Part shown: positions 9,105 through 16,959 of the stretch, piece by piece
How positions within the stretch are numbered: the stretch's first letter is position 1
How the letters are laid out: each line of letters opens with the position of its first letter
DNA from: JBLMYQ01 sp050260055
GTDB taxonomy: Bacteria > Bacillota > Clostridia > Acetivibrionales > UBA4821
Direction: 5' to 3'
Assembly (NCBI GenBank): GCA_050260055.1
Contig: JBLNBO010000033.1
Span: forward strand, 1 to 64,000
Length of the DNA: 64,000 nt
The notes under the pieces: generated by a model
Told to the model about the DNA's origin: nothing
The model's database searches: none
The model's input: only the letters and a program-made list of their open reading frames with translations
Made by a program: the position numbers and the translations under genes

Positions 9105-9413
9105 ATGAAAAAGAATCCTTATCTTAATAACGGTATCTATATTAAACCCGCACAGGTTACTGTTGGGGACAATATCAAACTTTCTTATGATGGGCTTCTT
9201 GCAAAATCAGGAGCAAATGAAGTTTATGCCCATATAGGATATGGAAACAGATGGGAAGACTCAAGAGATTTCAAAATGATTAAAACAAATACCGGCTTTG
9301 AAGCAAATATACCTGTAACTAAATACGATTCTCTAAATGTTTGTTTTAAAGATAGTGTAAACAATTGGGATAACAACTCTGGAATGAACTATACTTTTGA
9401 AGTAATTAGCTAA
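9105..9413 (+). CDS. Stand-alone CBM25-type carbohydrate-binding protein
   Basis: The whole 102-aa protein is one CBM25 starch-binding-like domain. Family hallmarks are the PAQVTVGD start, YDGLL, an EVYAHIGYG segment with W nearby, and the final FKD...NWDNNSG motif. CBM25 modules normally hang on secreted amylases. This one has no signal peptide and no catalytic domain, so it probably acts in the cytoplasm, perhaps on glycogen-like polymer. GGAGGG lies 6 nt before the ATG. It converges with rarA across a shared terminator. Confidence 0.8.
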   Translation: MKKNPYLNNGIYIKPAQVTVGDNIKLSYDGLLAKSGANEVYAHIGYGNRWEDSRDFKMIKTNTGFEANIPVTKYDSLNVCFKDSVNNWDNNSGMNYTFEVIS

Positions 9414-9414
9414 T

Positions 9415-9452
9415 AAATGGGAAGTGCCGCGTTAGCGCGGCACTTCCCATTT
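9415..9452. terminator. Bidirectional terminator between the CBM25 gene and rarA
   Basis: AAATGGGAAGTGCCGCG pairs perfectly with its complement around a TTAG loop. The loop carries the rarA stop codon, so the last rarA codons lie in the right arm. It serves both convergent genes. Confidence 0.9.
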
Positions 9453-10724
9453 ATCTTTCATATATTCTTTAACCTCAACTTCATAACCATTATTCGTCGG
9501 TTTGTAATATATGGTATCCTTCATTATATCCGGTAGAAACTGCTGTTTTACATAGTTCCCCTCATAATCATGTGCATATTTATATCCTTCTCCATAACCG
9601 AACTCACTCATACCACTTATAGCTGCATTTCTTATATGGTATGGAATTTCTCCAGTATCTTTATTTTTAACATCTCCAAGTGCATTTTCTAGTGCTATAT
9701 ATGATGCATTTGATTTAGGGCTTGTTGCAACGTAAACTGCAGCTTCTGCTAAGATTATTCTTGCTTCCGGCATACCAATCATATGAACTGCTTGAGCTGC
9801 TGAAGAAGCAACAACCAATGCCTGCGGATTTGCCATTCCAACATCTTCGGCTGCACACAGAATAATCCTTCTTGCCATAAATACCGGGTCTTCACCTGCT
9901 GCAAGCGCTCTTGCCAGATAGAATACAGCAGCATCAGGATCACTCCCTCTCATTGACTTTATGAAAGCACTAATATTGTCGTAATGCCCATCTGCATTTT
10001 TATCATATGTTATGGTTCTTTGTTGCAAGCATTCTTTAATAATCTCATTATCAATATTCATATTTCCCTGCCCATCAACAGGGGTTGTCAAAACTGCTAA
10101 TTCCAATGCATTCAATGAAGTTCTTGCATCTCCATTTGACAAATCTGCCAAAAATTCAATCGTTTTATCTGAAATATTAATATTTAAATTCCCGAATCCT
10201 CTTTCTTTATTTTGAATTGTGTTTTTAATTATTTTAATGATGTGTTCTTTTGTCAAAGACTCAAGTTTAAAAACAGTAGACCTTGACAGCAAAGCCTTGT
10301 TCACTTCAAAAAATGGATTTTCGGTAGTTGCTCCAATTAAAATGACTGTTCCGTCTTCAACAGCTGGCAAAAGCGCATCCTGCTGAGCTTTGTTAAATCT
10401 ATGTATTTCATCAATGAAAAGAACTACCCGGCCAGAAGGATTCATCAAAACATTTTTAGCTTCTGCTATAATTGATTTTATTTCTGCCACTCCTGATGTA
10501 ACAGCATTAATCTTTTCAAACTTATTCTTTGTATAATTGGAAATAACCCTTGCAAGAGCAGTTTTACCCGTTCCAGGCGGTCCCCAAAATATTATTGAGG
10601 AAAGCTTATCAGCCTGTACCATTCTAAAAAGCAGTTTTCCTTCTCCAATTATATTCTCTTGGCCAACATATTCTTCTAAACTTTTAGGACTCATGCGATA
10701 TGCAAGCGGTTGTTTCTGGTGCAT
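9432..10724 (-). CDS. rarA: Replication-associated recombination protein A (RarA/MgsA), AAA+ ATPase
   Basis: RarA is a RuvB/clamp-loader-related ATPase that acts at stalled replication forks. The 430-aa length is normal. Visible motifs are YVGQENI near the N-terminus, Walker A GPPGTGKT near residue 50, Walker B DEIHRFNKAQQD, sensor GATTENP, and the C-terminal MgsA region containing YHIRNA. A single-gene transcript is likely, since a terminator of the upstream gene lies just before it. Confidence 0.93.
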   Translation of the reverse strand: MHQKQPLAYRMSPKSLEEYVGQENIIGEGKLLFRMVQADKLSSIIFWGPPGTGKTALARVISNYTKNKFEKINAVTSGVAEIKSIIAEAKNVLMNPSGRVVLFIDEIHRFNKAQQDALLPAVEDGTVILIGATTENPFFEVNKALLSRSTVFKLESLTKEHIIKIIKNTIQNKERGFGNLNINISDKTIEFLADLSNGDARTSLNALELAVLTTPVDGQGNMNIDNEIIKECLQQRTITYDKNADGHYDNISAFIKSMRGSDPDAAVFYLARALAAGEDPVFMARRIILCAAEDVGMANPQALVVASSAAQAVHMIGMPEARIILAEAAVYVATSPKSNASYIALENALGDVKNKDTGEIPYHIRNAAISGMSEFGYGEGYKYAHDYEGNYVKQQFLPDIMKDTIYYKPTNNGYEVEVKEYMKDKWEVPR

Positions 10725-10768
10725 TTCAATCCTCCATGCATGTTTTTTATCTATTATATCAAAGATAG

Positions 10769-10804
10769 AAAAAAAAGTAAGGGTAGTTATTAACCCTTAC
10801 TTTT
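10769..10804 (-). terminator. Intrinsic terminator of the 10.8-kb unknown gene
   Basis: AAAAGTAAGGGT pairs exactly with ACCCTTACTTTT. On the minus strand an uninterrupted run of eight T follows. It lies 30 bp after the stop codon of the gene at 10835 and upstream of rarA. Confidence 0.9.
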
Positions 10805-10834
10805 AAAATTTATGCCCTGCAATTATTTTTTGTT

Positions 10835-11272
10835 TTAGCTGGCATTGCCAAAAGCCGCGCGGCCCATCTCAAGAAGGAACTTTTCGTAACCGCTGATTCC
10901 ATTTTTGTGATTTTCATTCAATTGTCCTATTATCTGGTTAATCTCTTGCCTGCCGCATTTTATCAGCAAACTTTCCTCAGTACCTTTGAGTTTAATCTTT
11001 TTATCCCCGGGACACAGAAACAGGCTCTTACTTCTCAATATATTATATGGAGCTTTAAACCCTAAGTATGAAAGAATCCTATCAAAAGCGCTATTATGCT
11101 CTTTCCATAACTTAAAAGCTTCGATTGAGTCAAGGAATTTAATCCTTTCATCACAACAATACTCATAATCCGTATCTTTCCCGATAATTACAACATCATT
11201 TTTTCTGTAAAGTGCTGATTCGACGCTAAAAATTAGCCCGCCAACATAGCAATCCCGTCCAGTTTCAGACAT
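10835..11272 (-). CDS. Unknown protein sharing a DYxxC motif with its neighbour
   Basis: I do not recognise this 145-aa protein as a named family. Residues about 20-60 (YRKNDVVIIGKDTDYEYC and following) resemble two segments of the protein encoded at 11447: a basic residue pair, a hydrophobic strand, then D-Y-x-x-C and an I-x-F-hydrophobic-D turn. No signal peptide or membrane helix is seen. AAGGAGGTG lies before the ATG. It has its own terminator, and the upstream gene also ends in one, so the two are separate units. Confidence 0.7.
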   Translation of the reverse strand: MSETGRDCYVGGLIFSVESALYRKNDVVIIGKDTDYEYCCDERIKFLDSIEAFKLWKEHNSAFDRILSYLGFKAPYNILRSKSLFLCPGDKKIKLKGTEESLLIKCGRQEINQIIGQLNENHKNGISGYEKFLLEMGRAAFGNAS

Positions 11273-11414
11273 ATTGTCACCTCCTTATATTAATTTAATA
11301 AAAGGATAACTATATAAATTTTACTTTTAAAAGATAATATCAAAATATATTTCAAGATACAATGAATATTTCAATTAAGCTTTTCTCCACATTTGAGGTG
11401 AGAAATGATAGAAA

Positions 11415-11440
11415 AGGCATTCCCAATTAAGGAAATGCCT
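11415..11440 (-). terminator. Intrinsic terminator of the 11.4-kb unknown gene
   Basis: AGGCATTcCC pairs with GGaAATGCCT around AATTAA with one mismatch, and TTTT follows on the minus strand. It is 6 bp past the stop codon. Confidence 0.8.
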
Positions 11441-11446
11441 CAAAAA

Positions 11447-12313
11447 CTATAGACTTTCTAGCACCGAATATAAAATCTTTTTTTCAGCCTTATAGTAATA
11501 AAATCTCCTGCACCGAATAGCTTCCATACCTACAATTTTTTCCGGTTCAAAAATAACTATAGGCGGAACATAATCCCATGCTGGCGACGAAATGAGATAC
11601 ATAATTTCTGCAAGAAATTCTCTTACTCTATCTCCGGTTGGGCCCTTAACTGAAATTTTATTAAGCTTCTTGATAATGTACCGAGCAAGAGTCTCTCTTA
11701 ATCTTAGGCCGGCTGAGCCTTCATTCATAACTTCCTTTATTCTCCTGGCATCCATAAATTCAATATTCTTTCTCTTACAGATAGGATAGTCGGCTTTTTT
11801 ACCATTTATCAATACCTTGCCGCCTTTTTTAATACAACTATCTGCACGATCGTACAACTCTGATACAAGCAGTTCCTCCATATCAGAAATGGTTTGCTTC
11901 TTTCCCCTATGACCCGGTCTCCCTTGCATATTCTCTTTCCGCTTATTTAGCAAGAGGATGGTACCAGCTATTTCCTGATAATCTGCGGTAATAATTTTAA
12001 ACACTTTACTTAATGCATTCTTATCAGGAAGCTCGCTCTCATCTGCTACAATCAAAATCCCTTCAAGTCGGGCTTTTTCGAGAAAAGGAAATATTCTTTG
12101 GGCAAAATGCTTGATTCTCTTGGAAAACCGTTTGTTTAGATTAGCTATAAATTCAAGTTCAGAAATACTTATCTGCTGAATCTTTGGGTCATGGCAAGGC
12201 GGATAATCTACCCTAAAATTAAATAGGAATACTTCATACCCCTTGCTATAGGCTTCTTCAATTCTTTGTAATAAGACAATACTTTGAACTTTCATTTCTG
12301 CATTAGCCTGCAT
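11447..12313 (-). CDS. Unknown protein with two DYxxC-type repeats
   Basis: The 288-aa soluble protein is not recognised. It appears to contain two related halves. One segment near residues 20-65 reads KGYEVFLFNFRVDYPPC; the second near 160-205 reads KKGGKVLINGKKADYPIC. The same pattern occurs once in the next gene (10835). Between them lies a basic QGRPGHRGKK stretch that could contact nucleic acid. The start at 12313 is chosen because it is 6 nt after GGAGGG; the ATG two codons earlier directly abuts that site. Confidence 0.7.
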   Translation of the reverse strand: MQANAEMKVQSIVLLQRIEEAYSKGYEVFLFNFRVDYPPCHDPKIQQISISELEFIANLNKRFSKRIKHFAQRIFPFLEKARLEGILIVADESELPDKNALSKVFKIITADYQEIAGTILLLNKRKENMQGRPGHRGKKQTISDMEELLVSELYDRADSCIKKGGKVLINGKKADYPICKRKNIEFMDARRIKEVMNEGSAGLRLRETLARYIIKKLNKISVKGPTGDRVREFLAEIMYLISSPAWDYVPPIVIFEPEKIVGMEAIRCRRFYYYKAEKKILYSVLESL

Positions 12314-12440
12314 ATACATCCCTCCAATATTAATAAAAATTAGGAGCTTATTTACAATTAATTATTCTTTTATCCTATTAAACAAATTACATAAAATACT
12401 ATCAAATATTTATATTTATATCAAGAATTATAAGACAAAA

Positions 12441-12470
12441 AAGAACGACTGGGTTAACCCAATCGTTCTT
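12441..12470 (-). terminator. Terminator overlapping the end of glmM
   Basis: AAGAACGAcTGGGTT pairs with AACCCAaTCGTTCTT apart from one mismatch. The stop codon of glmM (12454-12456) lies within the stem-loop. Confidence 0.8.
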
Positions 12471-13803
12471 CTATTATTGCAGCAAGTTCTCTTGCCCTTT
12501 GCTCGATATAGTTTATATCTTTTCCCTCAATCATTACCCTTACAAGAGGCTCAGTACCCGAAGGCCTTATTAAAACTCTGCCCTCTTCTTTAAATTCGCT
12601 CTCCAAACTACTTACCATTTTTGCAATTATATTATCTTCCATATAGCAATTCTTTTTTTTATTATTTACCTTAGCATTTATTAACACCTGCGGATAAATA
12701 TCCATTACCGAAGCAGCTTCGGAAAGTTTCCTTCCTGTATTTTTAAGAACAGTCAAAAGCATTAACGCCGTAAGCATTCCATCACCGGTAGTATTAACAT
12801 CAAGAAAAATTATATGTCCGGATTGTTCTCCTCCTATGGATATACCTTCTTTAAGCATTTTTTCGAGAACATACCTATCCCCAACTTTAGTATTATAAAC
12901 CTTTATACCTTCTTTTTTTGCAAATATTCCAAATCCGAGATTGCTCATTACGGTTGCTACAATAGCATTTTTCTTCAACGTTCCAATCTGTTTCATATAG
13001 CCGCCACATATTGCCATAATCTTATCACCGTCAATAATCTGTCCTTTTTCATCAACTGCAAGAAGCCGGTCTGCATCCCCATCGAAAGCCAAGCCAATAT
13101 CCAAACGGTTCTTTACTACAAATTCTCTAATGACTTCCAGGTGGGTTGAACCGCATTTATCATTTATGTTTATCCCATCAGGCATATTGTTTATTGTTTT
13201 CACATCTGCTCCAAGCTCTTTAAGGAGTTTGGGCGCAATTTCATATGTTACTCCGTTTGAGCAATCGACTCCGATTTTCATTCCCTCAAGATTACAGCCG
13301 GCAGCCTTTTTCAAGAATTCTATATAATCATCTGCAGATTTCTTTACAACCACGCACCTTCCAACATCTTTTCCCACAACCTCAGGTAACTCTTCCGTTT
13401 TATCAAGAATTATTGCTTCAATTCTTTCTTCTACAGCATCAGGTAACTTATAGCCCTTTGAATCAAAGAATTTTATTCCATTAAACTCATATGGATTATG
13501 TGAAGCAGAAATCATTACACCAGCATCAGCCCCATATTCTCTTACCAAATATGCAACAGCCGGTGTTGGTATAATCCCCAAAAGTTCAACTTCTGCTCCA
13601 ACAGAACACAGTCCTGCTGTCAAGGCAGCTTCAAGCATATCTCCTGATATTCTTGTGTCTTTACCTACGATAATACGCGGCTTATGGTGAACCTCTCCTG
13701 ATAGAACATATGCACCTGCTCTTCCTATCTCAAAAGCAAGCTGGGGGGTTAATTCCTTATTTGCCAACCCTCTTACACCATCAGTTCCAAAAAGTCTTCC
13801 CAT
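12454..13803 (-). CDS. glmM: Phosphoglucosamine mutase GlmM
   Basis: GlmM converts glucosamine-6-phosphate to glucosamine-1-phosphate for UDP-GlcNAc and hence peptidoglycan synthesis. At 449 aa it is full length. The start GRLFGTDGVRG, the phosphoserine loop ISASHNP near residue 100, the metal loop DGDADR near 240 and the phosphate loop RPSGTEP near 410 are all intact. This contrasts with the degenerate mutase domains at 6297 and 47564. The ribosome binding site is weak (AAAGGAA). It follows the patatin-like gene by 163 bp. Confidence 0.96.
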   Translation of the reverse strand: MGRLFGTDGVRGLANKELTPQLAFEIGRAGAYVLSGEVHHKPRIIVGKDTRISGDMLEAALTAGLCSVGAEVELLGIIPTPAVAYLVREYGADAGVMISASHNPYEFNGIKFFDSKGYKLPDAVEERIEAIILDKTEELPEVVGKDVGRCVVVKKSADDYIEFLKKAAGCNLEGMKIGVDCSNGVTYEIAPKLLKELGADVKTINNMPDGININDKCGSTHLEVIREFVVKNRLDIGLAFDGDADRLLAVDEKGQIIDGDKIMAICGGYMKQIGTLKKNAIVATVMSNLGFGIFAKKEGIKVYNTKVGDRYVLEKMLKEGISIGGEQSGHIIFLDVNTTGDGMLTALMLLTVLKNTGRKLSEAASVMDIYPQVLINAKVNNKKKNCYMEDNIIAKMVSSLESEFKEEGRVLIRPSGTEPLVRVMIEGKDINYIEQRARELAAIIEERLG

Positions 13804-13836
13804 GCTATTTCAAATTCCTTTCCCAATCTATATTTC

Positions 13837-13856
13837 GGAACAGATATATCTGTTCC
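13837..13856. promoter_or_regulatory. Perfect 20-bp palindrome upstream of glmM
   Basis: GGAACAGATATATCTGTTCC is a perfect palindrome 34 bp before the glmM start. It has no T run after it in either direction, so it is not a typical terminator. Its size and symmetry fit a dimeric repressor operator, or an RNA hairpin in the glmM leader. No binding protein can be named. Confidence 0.4.
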
Positions 13857-13966
13857 CTACATTTTCTCATGATTGCATATTATATAACTATTACCTGAAA
13901 TCCGCAACAATAGAATTTTGCGAGGAAATTACTTCGCATTATAATTAATCTAAAAATTCTACGTTT

Positions 13967-14842
13967 TTAACTTTCAATATTTAATGCCCTTTTAATCTCC
14001 GGCATCTTATTCATTGCAGCATCATATCCTCTTTTTATGCATTCCGGCACCCGGCTTACTTCAAGAAGTGTAACATCATAAACCTCCGGGTCAAGTACAT
14101 AATCAGCCTGTCTTAACATAACTTTTGATATTTGATAACTCATTATATCAAGTGCCTGAACAGCTATCTCCAGTACATCGTCAATATCAGAAACTACCCT
14201 CCCGGCATATCCAAGGTTTACTGCCAAGACTTTATCTGCACCCATTTGTTTTAAAATAGCACTAGGTATGTTATCTTTTAGCGCACCATCAACCAGCATT
14301 TTGCCTTTAACTATACATGGCTTAAAAAGAACAGGAACTGAAATACTTGCTCTTACAGCAGTTGCAATATCAATGTCATCATCATATATTATATAATCTT
14401 TATCAAAAAGATTTGTCTTATCTGAAACAAACATTACTGTCTTTGCAGTATTTATTTCAACCGCAGGAATAGCAAGCGGTATTTTAGCTTGCCTTATATG
14501 CATGCATCCGTTTTGAATAAAAGTATCAGTTAAAACTTTCTTTATTCGTTCTCCCTTTATAAATCCGTCAACTGTCTTATGAAGATTTAACATAAGAGAT
14601 TTTACATACATAAATAATTCACTTAAATCAAAATCAATTATCATTTTTTTAGCATTGTCTTTAAAAAGCTCTTCAATTTCATTTATATTTATGTTTGCAC
14701 TGTAAAGAGAAGCAATAATACTGCCTAAACTTGTTCCAGAAATATAACTCGGGATAATCCCGTTTTCCTCTAAAGCTTTGATAACTCCTATATGTACAGC
14801 TCCCCGGACTCCGCCTCCGGATAAAGCCAAACCCAATTTCAT
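13967..14842 (-). CDS. Patatin-like phospholipase (RssA/YchK type)
   Basis: The 291-aa serine hydrolase has the family's oxyanion motif SGGGVRG at residues 8-14, the nucleophile motif GTSLG near 36-40, and the catalytic Asp in VDGALKDN near residue 175. It should hydrolyse acyl esters of lipids. It lacks a signal peptide and membrane helices, so it is probably cytoplasmic or peripheral. The AAGGAGG ribosome binding site is excellent in sequence but is buried in a perfect 30-bp inverted repeat (14841-14908). The N-terminal motif shows that the start is correct. Confidence 0.85.
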   Translation of the reverse strand: MKLGLALSGGGVRGAVHIGVIKALEENGIIPSYISGTSLGSIIASLYSANININEIEELFKDNAKKMIIDFDLSELFMYVKSLMLNLHKTVDGFIKGERIKKVLTDTFIQNGCMHIRQAKIPLAIPAVEINTAKTVMFVSDKTNLFDKDYIIYDDDIDIATAVRASISVPVLFKPCIVKGKMLVDGALKDNIPSAILKQMGADKVLAVNLGYAGRVVSDIDDVLEIAVQALDIMSYQISKVMLRQADYVLDPEVYDVTLLEVSRVPECIKRGYDAAMNKMPEIKRALNIES

Positions 14843-14908
14843 AAAAGAACACCTCCTTCGAATATGAATACTTCATTATATTCATATTCGAAGGAGGTGT
14901 TCTTTTAT
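14841..14908 (-). promoter_or_regulatory. Perfect 30-bp inverted repeat occluding the patatin-like gene's ribosome binding site
   Basis: Arms 14841-14870 and 14879-14908 are exact reverse complements, with an 8-base loop (CTTCATTA). In the transcript the first arm contains CACCTCC, the anti-Shine-Dalgarno sequence, and the second contains GGAGGTG and ends at the ATG. The same hairpin follows the stop of the FapA-like gene by 7 bp and ends with TTCTTTTAT, so it could also act as a terminator. Confidence 0.85.
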
Positions 14909-14915
14909 ATAAATA

Positions 14916-16493
14916 CTACGCTTGCTTCATCTCTCCTTCGCTCACATAGAACGTAACCCCTGGCTGCTCCTTGGTAATTTCTATTATTCTACCCCGAATT
15001 TCTATCGAGCAGTTTGGGTACACCTTTTTGAGTATTGCGACTTCCCCATCGCCCTTCACCTTAATCATATTGTTAAATGTTTTTTTCTCATCTTCATTTT
15101 GTTTAATACGTTCATTTAATTTATTTATCTTATCCTTTAGCATAGAAATCCTATACTGCAATTCTTTTTTCTCATTTGCAATATTTAATTCATTTTTTAA
15201 TTGTGCTAACTCAGCCCTATCAGAATCTAATTGACTGGAAATTCCTTCAATCTGTTGTTTAATAATTTCTTTATTGATACCTTTAACATATAAGAATGTT
15301 CTCTTCTCACTTGGCGAGCCAAGTGTACCAACTATTATTCGTGCTTCCGCTTCTACAACTCCGCCCATTATTTGGCCCTTTGATGATTCCACCAGAACCT
15401 CTTTCGCCTTTACCTCCGAATTAAGGCAATAATAACCAACATTGACTATCTGGCCAGCCAGAAGTATAGCGTTTGCAGCATACTTTACAAAAATATTCCT
15501 AGCAGCTCTAACTGTAACTCTGTTTTTACATGAAACTCCGCCTTTAATATATACACTGCCACAGCGGCTTTCGATACTCTTAACATTTCCTACTCCAAGC
15601 TCTCCTAAAATCTCAATATCACCATCAGCTATTACTTGAAAATTATCATCTATTGTCCCTTTGATTGTAACCGCACCGTCAAAATCAATATTTCCAGTTG
15701 AAAAATCTACATTCCCAGCCACTTCAAGATGGTTTGCTACACTTATCTGTCCGTTTACATAGTTTACAGCACCATTATATAAGGCACGAATAATAGTCTT
15801 ATCTTCTTCTCTTTCTTCGTAAACCGATGCTTTATCATATTCAATATTTAAATTCTTCCCAGGTATAGGAGCAATATCAATACCTTTAACAGTCTTTCCA
15901 GGCTTGCCTGGAGTTGCATCATTTTTTTCACCAAGCCACTCATCCTTCGCAACTCTATTAATAAGGCTCAAATCATAATGGTCAACATTCTGCCCATCAG
16001 TTATTTTCGGCTTTGCTTCTTTCATTTCATATAATTTAATCTCTGCATCTTTACCGTTTTCAGGCATACTGCCCTCAGCAATAAGTATCCTCTTTTCATT
16101 TTCTAAATCATCTAACAGTACTTCACTCTTAATACCAAAAACTACTCCAACTTCATTGAGTTTTTGAAGTATCTGTTTTTTCAAATTTTCTCTATTAGAC
16201 AATGCTAATTCTTCTGGCACAGCATTAAAAATAATAAAAGCCTTCAATCCATCTGGGGAAACATCAACTTGAATCTTTTCCTTGAGTTCCCCAAATTTTT
16301 CTCTGGCTTTTGGTGCAAACATTAATGAACTTTTCACGGCCGTAAAACTCGTTATCCGTATTTGAGGGTTTTTCTCAATAATCTGATTGAAGTCACTAAG
16401 GGAAAATCCTGACTTGAACGATTCAATAAAAAATTCTTCTTTATCAAATTCAATTTGTATAAAATCATTTTTAAATATAATTTGTTCAGCCAT
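14916..16493 (-). CDS. FapA / DUF342 family protein
   Basis: This 525-aa protein matches the FapA (DUF342) family: an N-terminal domain of about 160 aa, then a G-rich beta-helix-like central region (about 165-405) containing TPGKPGKTVKG, then a coiled coil (about 415-475) and a short C-terminal strand domain. Family members are linked to flagellar assembly, polar localisation or surface functions, but their biochemistry is unclear. The start at 16493 lies 5 nt after GGAGGG. No flagellar genes are nearby. The repeat-hairpin at 14841 directly follows. Confidence 0.8.
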   Translation of the reverse strand: MAEQIIFKNDFIQIEFDKEEFFIESFKSGFSLSDFNQIIEKNPQIRITSFTAVKSSLMFAPKAREKFGELKEKIQVDVSPDGLKAFIIFNAVPEELALSNRENLKKQILQKLNEVGVVFGIKSEVLLDDLENEKRILIAEGSMPENGKDAEIKLYEMKEAKPKITDGQNVDHYDLSLINRVAKDEWLGEKNDATPGKPGKTVKGIDIAPIPGKNLNIEYDKASVYEEREEDKTIIRALYNGAVNYVNGQISVANHLEVAGNVDFSTGNIDFDGAVTIKGTIDDNFQVIADGDIEILGELGVGNVKSIESRCGSVYIKGGVSCKNRVTVRAARNIFVKYAANAILLAGQIVNVGYYCLNSEVKAKEVLVESSKGQIMGGVVEAEARIIVGTLGSPSEKRTFLYVKGINKEIIKQQIEGISSQLDSDRAELAQLKNELNIANEKKELQYRISMLKDKINKLNERIKQNEDEKKTFNNMIKVKGDGEVAILKKVYPNCSIEIRGRIIEITKEQPGVTFYVSEGEMKQA

Positions 16494-16602
16494 TATATCC
16501 CTCCTTCCAATCAAGCTTTTTCTACCTTTCTAATTATATTATAACATAATTTGATTCTTTTTGCACTATTCGTCATGTATGTTTTTATATTGAAATGCAT
16601 AC

Positions 16603-16637
16603 AAAAAATGACTCTCTCATAAATTCTGAGAAAGCCA
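16603..16637 (-). terminator. Intrinsic terminator of the TM1266-family gene
   Basis: TGGCTTTCTCA pairs with TGAGAGAGTCA (two mismatches) on the minus strand and is followed by TTTTTTG. It lies about 43 bp after the stop codon and ends the purL-purE-purF-TM1266 run. Confidence 0.75.
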
Positions 16638-16679
16638 TTCTTAGGCATTGCCTATAGTATTAAATTTCAGGAATAATTA

Positions 16680-16925
16680 TCATGATGCAATTACCGCATT
16701 AGCTGTTACGCCATCAATGCTATCCAGTTTATTTGTAATTGAATCAATATCATCTCTCGCAGCATCCATAATTATAGAAATTATTGATGCATTTTTTTCT
16801 TCATAAGGAATGCCAAGTCGCCCAACAATTAAATGTCCAAATTCGGTTAGTATTTCGTTTACTTCACTTGCATTTTCCCTTCTATCATTAACAACAATTC
16901 CAATTACTGCAATTTCTCTTTTCAC
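16680..16925 (-). CDS. TM1266 family (iron-only hydrogenase system putative regulator)
   Basis: The 81-aa protein has the ferredoxin-like/ACT-like fold pattern and signature of the TM1266 family: VVNDR near residues 11-15, GRLGIPY in the middle and a C-terminal GV-A-NAVI strand. Relatives are often encoded next to [FeFe]-hydrogenase maturation genes and were named putative regulators for that reason. Here there are no hydrogenase genes; it is 34 bp after purF. Translation starts at GTG (16923-16925), with AGGAGG about 8 nt upstream. Confidence 0.8.
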   Translation of the reverse strand: MKREIAVIGIVVNDRRENASEVNEILTEFGHLIVGRLGIPYEEKNASIISIIMDAARDDIDSITNKLDSIDGVTANAVIAS

Positions 16926-16959
16926 CTAATATCCTCCTACCTTAATTTCTTCAAATCAA

